From CAWJLS01 sp963843755 (GTDB lineage: Bacteria; Acidobacteriota; Thermoanaerobaculia; Multivoradales; DATKCC01): a DNA stretch of 64,000 nucleotides. Position 1 is the stretch's first letter, and each line of letters begins with the position of its first letter. Location of the stretch: the NCBI GenBank assembly GCA_963843755.1, contig CAWJLS010000007.1, forward strand, positions 186,001 through 250,000, in the 5' to 3' direction. Under the pieces are notes generated by a model, which had not been told where the DNA came from, did not search any database, and saw only the letters and a list, made by a program, of their open reading frames with translations. A program made the translations under genes and the position numbers. Of this stretch, positions 35,016 through 42,495 are shown in pieces.

Positions 35016-36161
35016 CTACCAGCGGACCCTGGGGAGGATCTTGGCCTCGTCGATCCGATCCTTGTAGCGCTGCACCGTCCGGAGCATCGCCACCAAGACA
35101 TCGGTGGTCATGAAGTGGGGTTCGAGGCCCAAGTCCAAGAGGCCGGAGTGCACTGGATTGTAATAGTGCTCTTCGGCCTCTTTGCGTGGGTTCTTGATCT
35201 GCTGAACCTGCACGTCGAGGCCGAGGTCTCCGCCCGCCGTCTTGACCCGGTCGGCGAGCTCGTTGACCGAGAACGTCTCGGTGAACTGGTTGAGGATGCG
35301 TAGGCGGTTCGGCTCCGCCGGCGTCTCCAGGGCCAGCCGAACGCACTGAAGGGTGTCCTGGAGGTTCAAGTACCCTCGCGTCTGCCCTCCTTCGCCGTAG
35401 ACGGTGAGAGGGATCCCGGCCACGGCCTGGACCAGGAACCGGTTGACGGCGGTGCCGAAGATGTCGTCGTAGTGGAAGTTCGGCATCAGCCGCTCGTCCA
35501 GCGCGGTCTCGGGGGTCGACAGGCCGTAGACGGGGCCCTGCATCAGGTCGGTCACTCTCAGGCCGAAGGTTCGAACGTAAAACCAGAGCAGGTCGGTATC
35601 GAAGATCTTCGTCGTGTGATAGAAGCTTCCCGCCTGGCGTGGAAACAAGAACGTCTCGCGCCGGCCTTTGTGCTCGATGTCGATCCAGCCCTCTTCGATG
35701 TCGATGTTCGGCGTCCCGTACTCGCCCATTGTGCCCAGCTTGATGATGTGGCAGTCCGGCGCATGGGTCAGGACGGCCCAGACGAGGCTCAAGGTCGTGT
35801 TGAGGTTGTTGTCGACGGTCTGCTTCGCCTCGGCGTGGCCGATCATGGAGTACGGGGCCGACGGCTGCTCCGCGTAGTGGATCGCCGCGTCCGGTCGAAA
35901 CTCCGCGAAGAGCGTTGCGATCGTCGCGAAATCCGTGCAATCCCCGATCTGTACCCTGATCTTGTGGCCCGAGGCCGCCTCGAAGAGCTCCGCGCGCTGT
36001 TCGAGGTCGGGAGTGGCGATCAACGCCTCGGAGCGGGTCTGCAGTGCGATCGTCCGGCGCAGGTAGTTGTCGATGACGCAGACTTCGTGACCCCGGCTCG
36101 CGAGGTCCATCGCCGTCGGCCAGCCCAAGTAACCGTCTCCGCCGAGTATCAGGACGCGCAT
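35016..36161 (-). CDS. sqdB: UDP-sulfoquinovose synthase (SQD1/SqdB family)
   Basis: The 381-residue extended SDR follows plant SQD1 and cyanobacterial SqdB throughout, not merely at the NAD site. Visible are GGDGYLGWPTA (about 8-17), EQPSAPYSMI (98-107), LGTMGEYGTPNIDIEEG (142-158), the catalytic Y181 and K185 in SFYHTTK, TVYGEGGQTRGYL, and NPRKEAEEHYYNP. T144 with Y181/K185 makes the triad. The family joins UDP-glucose with sulfite to give UDP-sulfoquinovose, used for sulfolipid or, in Sulfolobus, for glycans. No sqdX-type lipid gene is obvious; the surroundings are polysaccharide genes, and an APS reductase that yields sulfite is about 2.5 kb away. The start overlaps the upstream dehydratase gene by 13 bases. 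Confidence 0.9.
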   Translation of the reverse strand: MRVLILGGDGYLGWPTAMDLASRGHEVCVIDNYLRRTIALQTRSEALIATPDLEQRAELFEAASGHKIRVQIGDCTDFATIATLFAEFRPDAAIHYAEQPSAPYSMIGHAEAKQTVDNNLNTTLSLVWAVLTHAPDCHIIKLGTMGEYGTPNIDIEEGWIDIEHKGRRETFLFPRQAGSFYHTTKIFDTDLLWFYVRTFGLRVTDLMQGPVYGLSTPETALDERLMPNFHYDDIFGTAVNRFLVQAVAGIPLTVYGEGGQTRGYLNLQDTLQCVRLALETPAEPNRLRILNQFTETFSVNELADRVKTAGGDLGLDVQVQQIKNPRKEAEEHYYNPVHSGLLDLGLEPHFMTTDVLVAMLRTVQRYKDRIDEAKILPRVRW

Positions 36162-37207
36162 TGCAGATCCTCCTCGAGAAGCCCGTGCCGCCGAAGGAAC
36201 TTCCTGAGCTCCTCCTTGGACAGGGGGTCCATCAGGCTGGAGTTGTAGGGGGTGTTCACCCCGACGTCCGACATTCCCGGATAGCTGTAATCGATCTCCT
36301 CCTCGGGAGATCTGAACGCGGGGAGGACGACGAAATAGTCGTCGAGCTCCAGGGATCGCCTCGTCTCTTCCTCGTTGACGAGCTCTTCGTAGAGCTTCTC
36401 TCCCGCCTTGCTCCCGATCGTCTTGATCTCGATCTGTTCCCGAGAGAAGCCGTGGCTGGGGGCCAGCTCTTCGATCATCACCTCGGCGAGGTCGGCGATC
36501 CGGACCACCGGCATCTTGGTGACAAAGACCTCGCCGCCCCTGGCGAGGAAGGTCGAGTCCATGACCAGGCGAACGGCCTCTTCGAGCGTCATGATGAACC
36601 GGGTCATCCGCTCGTCGGTCAAGGTCACGGGGCCGCCGTCGCGGATCTGGCGCCGAAACAGCGGAATCACGGAGCCCCGTGAGCCCAGCACGTTTCCGAA
36701 GCGCGTGGCCGCGAACACCGGACCGCCCTTGCCGCGGTGCGCATTGGCCGAGGTCATGAGGCGCTCGCCCATGAGCTTGGAGGTTCCCATGACGTTGGTC
36801 GGGTTGACGGCTTTGTCCGACGACGTGAAGAGCACGCGTCCTACGCCGTTGGCGCTGGCGGCCTCGATGACGTTGATCAAGCCCAGGATGTTCGTCTGGA
36901 CGGCGTTCGTCGGCGACTGCTCGCACAAGATCACGTGCTTGTAGGCGGCGGTGTGGAGGACGACGTCGATGCCACGCATCAGTCGGTGGAGCTGATCCCG
37001 GTCGCGGACGTCTCCCAGGTAGAGGTGTACTTCCGGCCTGGAGGCGTGCTCCTGGGTCAAGAAGAACAGCTCGCTCTCGTTGTTGTCGAAGCCGATGACA
37101 GTTTCCGGCTCCTGGGCGAGCACCTGGCGCAGCAGTTCCTGGCCCACCGTCCCGCAAACACCGGTGATCAGGACCCGGCGCCGCTTCCAGGTTTCAGAAG
37201 GTTTCAT
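36149..37207 (-). CDS. CapD/FlaA1-like nucleotide-sugar 4,6-dehydratase (soluble)
   Basis: This 352-residue SDR has the Rossmann motif ITGVCGTVG (about 14-22) and the polysaccharide-biosynthesis (CapD) block TSSDKAVNPTNVMGTSKLMG at about 128-147. In it D131/K132 and M140...K144 take the catalytic positions; Met in place of the usual Tyr is known from the PglF/WbpM-type dehydratases. It lacks the membrane domain of PglF. The expected product is a UDP-4-keto-6-deoxy-hexosamine, the kind of substrate used by the DegT aminotransferase at 41293. It is first of a leftward pair with sqdB. The ATG at 37207 is preceded by GAGGGGAG; a TTG six codons upstream is the alternative. Confidence 0.85.
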   Translation of the reverse strand: MKPSETWKRRRVLITGVCGTVGQELLRQVLAQEPETVIGFDNNESELFFLTQEHASRPEVHLYLGDVRDRDQLHRLMRGIDVVLHTAAYKHVILCEQSPTNAVQTNILGLINVIEAASANGVGRVLFTSSDKAVNPTNVMGTSKLMGERLMTSANAHRGKGGPVFAATRFGNVLGSRGSVIPLFRRQIRDGGPVTLTDERMTRFIMTLEEAVRLVMDSTFLARGGEVFVTKMPVVRIADLAEVMIEELAPSHGFSREQIEIKTIGSKAGEKLYEELVNEEETRRSLELDDYFVVLPAFRSPEEEIDYSYPGMSDVGVNTPYNSSLMDPLSKEELRKFLRRHGLLEEDLQCAS

Positions 37208-37453
37208 GGCTCCCCTCGTGGTCAATCGTCACCTCGGACTCCTGCCGCTCTCCGTCCCCACGGGCGGCGGAGCGAGCGAAGCGTATCAGAGGTCTTGCGC
37301 CCCGAGAGCGCTGGAAGGGGGCCGCTCGGTGGCGGGGGATCTTCACCGCGTTTGCGGTATATTCTCCGCCCTCGGTAGGGGGTACTTCATGGGTAGGCCA
37401 GTCTCCAGCCAACACACTTCCGGCAGGCATCGGGCGTCGAACGGGAGCCCGGA

Positions 37454-38707
37454 GTGAGCCGTTCGGTCCTCTGGTTGGCACCTCACTTTCGGACCGGTTC
37501 ACAGGCCGGAGGCCTCCGGACGTGGGTCCTGGCCAAGCATCTTGCCGCCGAGGGCTACCAGGTGACGGTGACCATCCCGAACTGGGATCCGCTCACCGGC
37601 AAGAAGCTGGTCGAGTCGCGGAGGTTGGCGACGCCGGTCGAGGTCGATGGCGTGGAGCTCCTGCACCTGTGGAGCACGAGAAACGACCGCTCGAACGTGC
37701 TTCGGAGGATCGCCTACTTCGTGTCCCAATCGCTCGCGGCTCTGCTCGTCGCGGTGACCAGGCGCCGGCCGGACGTGGTGCTGGCCGCGAACTACCCTCC
37801 GACCCTGGCCATGGTCGGCCTGCTGTTGTCTCTCCTGTTCCGTCGCCCGTTCGTGCTCGAGGTCCGCGACCTTCCGGCAGAGGCCGCCGTGGCGTCGGGC
37901 TATGTCAGCGGCAATCGGCTCGGGCGCATCGCCCTGGCGATGGAACGGTTCCTGCTCAGGTCGGCCAAGTACATCGTGACGGTCGCTCCCGGGATGAGGC
38001 GCCGGATGATCGAGCTGGGGGTGAAGCCCGAGGCGATCCGCGTGGTCCCGAACGGCTACGAGGAGTCGATCTTCGAGGCGGCCTGGAGGAGCGGGCGCGA
38101 CGTCCGCACGGAGCACGGTTGGGGGGATCGCTTCGTGGTGCTCTACGCCGGAACCATGGGGCACATCCCCGACCTGATGACTCTGTTGCGGGCCGCGGTC
38201 CTCACCCGCGGCGACGAAGGCATCCGGTACGTCCTGATCGGGGGAGGCCAGCGGGAGCAGGAGTACATCGAGTTCGCTCGTCGCAACGACCTGGAGAGCT
38301 GCGAGTTCCTGGGACGGAGGCCGAGGAGCGAGATGCCGCTCTACTGCCAGGCCGCCGATGTCTGCGTCAACCTGTTTCCGAAGAATCCGTTCTGGGGGAC
38401 GATTCTCGGCAACAAGACGTTCGATTACCTGGGCAGCGGTACGGCGTACGTCTATTGTGGCTCCGAGCCCAGCGATACCGGGGACGTGCTGCGAGCGGCC
38501 CGCGCCGGGCTGGTGGTCGAGGCCGAGGATGCCGAAGGCCTGCGCGATGCCATCCTCTACCTCAGGGACCATCCGGCCGAGCGCGAGGCGATGGGGGAGC
38601 GGGGCAGGCTGTACGTCACGGAACAGTTCTCCCGGTCGAAGATCGACCGCGAGTTCGAGAGCGCCGTCGCCGAGGCCATCGGGCGCGCGGCGTGGGAGTC
38701 CCGGTGA
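37454..38707 (+). CDS. Glycosyltransferase family 4 (WbuB/WcaI-like)
   Basis: The 417-residue GT-B enzyme begins with the glycine-rich donor loop LAPHFRTGSQAGGLRTWVLA (about 7-26), which includes acceptor-side features of WbuB-like fucosamine transferases. It continues with LEVRDLPAEA, VVPNGYEESIFE (about 197-208), VLYAGTMGHIPDL and the C-terminal donor-binding region NKTFDYLGSG (about 316-325). It would add one sugar to the lipid-linked repeat in the cytoplasm. The GTG start has GGGAG six bases before it. Its stop overlaps the GTG of the APS reductase gene (GTGA), so these genes are translationally coupled. A -10-like TATATT lies at 37358. Confidence 0.88.
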   Translation: MSRSVLWLAPHFRTGSQAGGLRTWVLAKHLAAEGYQVTVTIPNWDPLTGKKLVESRRLATPVEVDGVELLHLWSTRNDRSNVLRRIAYFVSQSLAALLVAVTRRRPDVVLAANYPPTLAMVGLLLSLLFRRPFVLEVRDLPAEAAVASGYVSGNRLGRIALAMERFLLRSAKYIVTVAPGMRRRMIELGVKPEAIRVVPNGYEESIFEAAWRSGRDVRTEHGWGDRFVVLYAGTMGHIPDLMTLLRAAVLTRGDEGIRYVLIGGGQREQEYIEFARRNDLESCEFLGRRPRSEMPLYCQAADVCVNLFPKNPFWGTILGNKTFDYLGSGTAYVYCGSEPSDTGDVLRAARAGLVVEAEDAEGLRDAILYLRDHPAEREAMGERGRLYVTEQFSRSKIDREFESAVAEAIGRAAWESR

Positions 38708-39426
38708 CGAGGGACGGCGCACCGAGACGGCCCGCCCCCGAGGACCTGGAGCGCCTGAACGCGGACTTCGAGACGCTCCATCCCCGGGAGATCCTGCGCT
38801 GGGCGTGGGAGGTCTTCGGGGACGACGTCGCGTTGAGCTCGTCCTTCCAGACCCAGAGCGTGCCGCTCCTGCACATGGTCAGCCAGGCCGCACCCGAGAT
38901 GCCGGTGCTCTTCTTGGACACGGGGTTCCATTTTCAGGAGACGCTGACCTTCCGCGATCAACTGGTCGCCTCGCTCGGCCTGAACCTCCGGGTCCTGACG
39001 GCCCGTGGGCGGGCGGAGGGCCTCGAGTCGAAGCGTCCGCCGCCGTACAAGACCGACCCCGATCTCTGTTGCTACCTGAACAAGACGGAGCCGCTGCGAA
39101 GCGCTCAACAGGGGCTCGCCGCCTGGGTCACGGGGATCCGGCGAGATCAGACGCATCACCGCAAGAAGACGCCCATCCTGGCCTGGCTGGACAGGGGGCT
39201 GTTCAAGATCTGCCCGATGGCCACCTGGACCCTGGCGCAGGTGCGGTCCTACATCGAGGAGCACGGTCTCGCCGAACACCCCTTGACCCACGCGGGCTAC
39301 CGGAGCATCGGCTGCGCACCGTGTACTCAGCCCGTCGCGGACGGGGGCGAGGAGCGAGCCGGGCGCTGGCAGGGGATGGAGAAGACCGAGTGCGGTCTCC
39401 ATCTGGAGTCGAAGGAGGAACGATGA
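38704..39426 (+). CDS. cysH: Assimilatory APS (adenylylsulfate) reductase, CysH family
   Basis: The 240-residue protein has the PP-loop fold motif SSSFQTQSVPLLHM (about 45-58), LDTGFHFQET (71-80) and GIRRDQT (144-150). It carries all four cluster cysteines of the APS-using group (C122/C123 and C204/C207) and the catalytic C230 in ECGLH. The paired cysteines mark a [4Fe-4S] APS reductase rather than a PAPS reductase. It makes sulfite and AMP from APS with thioredoxin as donor. No sulfite reductase or ATP sulfurylase gene is beside it; instead it is embedded between a GT4 and an SDR epimerase by four-base overlaps on both sides. The sulfite may therefore serve the UDP-sulfoquinovose synthase of the same locus. 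Confidence 0.9.
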   Translation: MTRDGAPRRPAPEDLERLNADFETLHPREILRWAWEVFGDDVALSSSFQTQSVPLLHMVSQAAPEMPVLFLDTGFHFQETLTFRDQLVASLGLNLRVLTARGRAEGLESKRPPPYKTDPDLCCYLNKTEPLRSAQQGLAAWVTGIRRDQTHHRKKTPILAWLDRGLFKICPMATWTLAQVRSYIEEHGLAEHPLTHAGYRSIGCAPCTQPVADGGEERAGRWQGMEKTECGLHLESKEER

Positions 39427-40409
39427 ACGACTCTTCATCCGGGTCGCGAGCGACGGTTCTCGTCACCGGAGGTTGTGGCTACCTGGGGTCTCTCCTGATC
39501 CGGGATCTGGCGGGCGACGATCGCCTCGGGCGGCCGGTCGTCCGCATCCTGGACAATTTCCAGAGGGGGCGCCACCAGGCCCTGCTCGATCTGCCCGGGG
39601 ACGGGGAGGTCGAGCTCGTCGAGGGGGACGTCCTCGACCCCTCGAGCCTTCGGCGGGCGCTGTCCGGCGTCGAGTGGGTCATTCACCTCGCCGCGGTCGT
39701 CAGGACGCCGTTCAGCTTCGAGAACCCGGTCTGGCTCGAGCAGGTGAACCACTGGGGGACGCGGCAACTGGTGGAGGCGTGCCTGGAGGTGGGCGTCGAG
39801 CGAGTCCTGCTGGCCAGCACCTGCGCCGTCTACGGTCCCGGAGGGCCTTTCGACGAGGCCGATCCGTGCCGCCCGATGGGGCCGTACGCCGTCTCCAAAC
39901 GGCGTTCGGAAGAGACGGTCCTGACCGCGACCGGCAGGGGGCTTCGCCCGGTCATCGCCCGCCTGGCGACGCTGTACGGCTCGGCACCGGTGATGGACTT
40001 TCAGGCGGTGGCGAACCGGTTCTGCTACCTCGCCGGGGTCGGACGCTCCCTGACGGTCTACGGCACCGGCGAGCAGCGGCGGCCGGTGGTCCACGTCCAG
40101 GATGCGAGTGACGGGATCAGGTGGTTGGTCGCCAACGCGGGGGGGCTCGACTCGACGACATACAACGTCGTCACCGAGAGCCCGACGATCCTGGAGCTCG
40201 CCGAGGCCGTTCGTGCCCAGCGCCCGGAGACGACGATTCGCTTCACCGATCAGGACATCCGGACCCATCTCTCGTTGGCTGCCGAGAACGACCGGCTGCG
40301 AGGTCTCGGCTGGCGTCCGACGATCGGTCTCGGGACGGGCCTGGGGGAGCTGCTGGGCCGGCTCCACGGGCTCAAGGCGGCATATCCCGCGGTCGACGAT
40401 CTGGAGTGA
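39423..40409 (+). CDS. NAD-dependent epimerase/dehydratase (extended SDR)
   Basis: The 328-residue protein has the NAD-binding GGCGYLGS (about 16-23) and the catalytic set S132/T133 in ASTCAVYG with Y155 and K159 in YAVSK, the normal extended-SDR pattern. Likely a UDP- or GDP-sugar epimerase or reductase for the polysaccharide; substrate is not clear from sequence. GAAGGAGGAACG precedes the ATG, which overlaps the APS reductase stop (ATGA). The gene ends an operon of GT4, APS reductase and epimerase; 212 bases without a gene follow, holding the promoter candidate of the next unit. Confidence 0.85.
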   Translation: MNDSSSGSRATVLVTGGCGYLGSLLIRDLAGDDRLGRPVVRILDNFQRGRHQALLDLPGDGEVELVEGDVLDPSSLRRALSGVEWVIHLAAVVRTPFSFENPVWLEQVNHWGTRQLVEACLEVGVERVLLASTCAVYGPGGPFDEADPCRPMGPYAVSKRRSEETVLTATGRGLRPVIARLATLYGSAPVMDFQAVANRFCYLAGVGRSLTVYGTGEQRRPVVHVQDASDGIRWLVANAGGLDSTTYNVVTESPTILELAEAVRAQRPETTIRFTDQDIRTHLSLAAENDRLRGLGWRPTIGLGTGLGELLGRLHGLKAAYPAVDDLE

Positions 40410-40455
40410 CCGGAGAGCCGTCCCGGGGCTGGAGCTTCCGCCGCCCGACCTCGTC

Positions 40456-40485
40456 TTGACCTTTCGCGAGGCTTGGCGCTAGTCT
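40456..40485 (+). promoter_or_regulatory. Promoter candidate for the phosphoglycosyl transferase unit
   Basis: TTGACC (40456-40461) and TAGTCT (40480-40485) are separated by 18 bases in the gap after the epimerase gene, upstream of the initiating transferase. The -35 is good, the -10 moderate. Confidence 0.45.
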
Positions 40486-40621
40486 CCGGGCACCGTTCGC
40501 GGCGTGCTGGCCTCGTTGAGCGAGTTTCGTGAAGTCGACGGGTGGGACACAGCGGAGAGGCTCGAGGGTAGAGAGGTTCTCCAGAGAGCGGTCACCGACC
40601 GTGGGCCGGAGCTTGTTCGAG

Positions 40622-41296
40622 ATGGCGCAGCAGAGTGGAGCAGCAGACGTGCGGTCGTTGTCGTTTGGACAACGGTTGGTGAAGCGCACGTTCGATCTCC
40701 TGTCTGCGACGGTGGGCCTGCTTCTCTTCAGTTGGTTGATCGTCCTGGGGTTCGTCGCGGCGACGGTCGACACCCGCGCATGGGGGTTCTTCACGCAGTG
40801 GCGGATCGGCCGATTCGGGCGTCCCTTCCGGATCGTCAAGCTCCGGACGATGAGGAACGACCCGGCCTTCGATACCCACGTCACGACCGGGAGGGACCCG
40901 CGGATCACCAGGCTGGGGAGCTTCCTTCGAAGGAGCAAGATCGACGAGCTCCCTCAGCTCTTCAACGTGGTTCGCGGCGAGATGAGCATCGTCGGGCCGA
41001 GACCCGAGGTCCCCGGGTTTGCAGATCGCCTCGAAGGTGACGACCGGATCGTCTTGTCGATCCGCCCCGGGATCACCGGCCCGGCGTCGCTGCAGTTCAG
41101 GGATGAGGAGAAGCTTCTGACGGGCGTCGACGACCCGGAGAGATACAACGCTGAGGTCCTGTTCCCTACGAAAGTCGAGATCAACAAGGAATACGTTCGG
41201 AACTACGGTTTCGTCCGTGACTTGAGCTACATCGTCCAGACAGTGTTCCCGGCGATCGGATCCCGTCCGGGAGATTGCCCCAAGGAGTCTCCATGA
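40622..41296 (+). CDS. Initiating phosphoglycosyl transferase (PglC/WcaJ C-terminal type)
   Basis: The 224-residue protein is a short polyprenyl-phosphate glycosyl-1-phosphate transferase. It has one re-entrant hydrophobic segment (about 24-47) and the core KLRTMRND, the catalytic Asp-Glu pair D108/E109 in KIDELPQLFNVVRGEMS, and IVGPRPEVP (123-131). It places the first sugar phosphate on undecaprenyl phosphate at the inner membrane. The single-helix length corresponds to the monotopic PglC group, without the four-helix front part of WbaP. The ATG used has a GGAG some 10 bases upstream; a GTG at 40529 would add 31 residues of low-complexity sequence. It overlaps the next gene by four bases. 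Confidence 0.87.
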   Translation: MAQQSGAADVRSLSFGQRLVKRTFDLLSATVGLLLFSWLIVLGFVAATVDTRAWGFFTQWRIGRFGRPFRIVKLRTMRNDPAFDTHVTTGRDPRITRLGSFLRRSKIDELPQLFNVVRGEMSIVGPRPEVPGFADRLEGDDRIVLSIRPGITGPASLQFRDEEKLLTGVDDPERYNAEVLFPTKVEINKEYVRNYGFVRDLSYIVQTVFPAIGSRPGDCPKESP

Positions 41297-42447
41297 CGAG
41301 CGACAGGACCGCCGACAGGATCTATCTCTCGCCGCCTCACATGTCCGAGGAGGGGTTCGAGCTGGAGCTGGTCCAAGAGGCGTTCCGGACCAACTGGATC
41401 GCCCCGGTGGGACCACATCTCACGGCGTTCGAGGAGGAGTTCGCAGAGTACGTGGGGGCCGCCCACGCCGTGGCCGTCGCCTCGGGAACGAGTGCCCTCC
41501 ATCTGGCCCTCAGGCTGCTCGGCGTCCAACCGGGGGACGAGGTTCTCTGTTCGACGTTGACCTTCATCGCCTCGGCCAATCCGATCGTGTACGAGGGGGC
41601 CAGGCCGGTGTTCGTCGACTCTGACGAGGCAACCTGGAACATCGACCCTGAGCTCCTGGGCGAGGAGCTCGACGCCCGCGCCAAGGCCGGCACTCTGCCG
41701 CGGGCGGTGATCGTCGTCGATCTGCTGGGACAGTGCGCGGACTACGACCGGATCCAAGCCGTGTGCGAGCAGTACGAGGTGCCCATCGTGGAGGACGCGG
41801 CCGAGGCGCTCGGATCGACCTACCGAGGGACGAAGGCCGGCACCTTCGGCGTCTTTGGAGCCTTCTCGTTCAACGGCAACAAGATCATCACGACATCCGG
41901 GGGCGGCATGCTCGTCACGTCCAGACAGGATCTGGCGGAGAGGGCCCGACACCTCTCGACCCAGGCCCGCAAGCCCGGGCCTCATTTCGAGCATTCCGAG
42001 CTCGGGTACAACTACCGGATGTCCAACGTCTGCGCGGCGATCGGCCGCGGCCAGCTCAGGGTTCTGGATCGAAGGATCGCCAGGCGACGTAGGATCTGGG
42101 AGTACTACACGAATCGCCTGGGAGACGTGCCGGGAGTTGACTTCATGCCGATTGCCGACTACGGTTCTCCCAACTTCTGGCTTACCGCTCTCACGATCGA
42201 TCCGGAACGCTTCGGCACGACGAGAGATGCGGTCATCGATGCCCTGCAGGAACAGCGGATCGAGGCTCGGCCACTGTGGATGCCTCTCCATCGGCAGCCG
42301 GTGTACGCTGGCGTCGAGGTGCGGGGAGGGCGCGTGAGCGAGCGGCTGTTCTCCCAAGGGATGTGCCTTCCAAGCGGCTCGGCGCTCGAAGACGAGGACC
42401 TGGAACGAATCTCCGACATCGTGTTGGCATCGCGGCGTCGTGGCTAG
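41293..42447 (+). CDS. DegT/DnrJ/EryC1 nucleotide-sugar aminotransferase
   Basis: The 384-residue PLP enzyme has the internal-aldimine lysine K197 in FSFNGNKIITTSGGGM and the family marks SGTSALHLALRLL (about 64-76), VEDAAEALGS (167-176, Asp binding the pyridine nitrogen) and ELGYNYRMSN. The FSFNGNK form and the order of motifs resemble PglE/PseC-type UDP-4-keto-sugar aminotransferases. It probably converts the 4-keto product of the CapD-like dehydratase encoded at 36149 into a 4-amino sugar. AAGGAG lies six bases before the ATG, which overlaps the stop of the phosphoglycosyl transferase gene (ATGA). Confidence 0.9.
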   Translation: MTSDRTADRIYLSPPHMSEEGFELELVQEAFRTNWIAPVGPHLTAFEEEFAEYVGAAHAVAVASGTSALHLALRLLGVQPGDEVLCSTLTFIASANPIVYEGARPVFVDSDEATWNIDPELLGEELDARAKAGTLPRAVIVVDLLGQCADYDRIQAVCEQYEVPIVEDAAEALGSTYRGTKAGTFGVFGAFSFNGNKIITTSGGGMLVTSRQDLAERARHLSTQARKPGPHFEHSELGYNYRMSNVCAAIGRGQLRVLDRRIARRRRIWEYYTNRLGDVPGVDFMPIADYGSPNFWLTALTIDPERFGTTRDAVIDALQEQRIEARPLWMPLHRQPVYAGVEVRGGRVSERLFSQGMCLPSGSALEDEDLERISDIVLASRRRG

Positions 42448-42495
42448 GTGCGGAGTGCCGATGGACATACCATCTCGATATAGAGACATGGCGAA

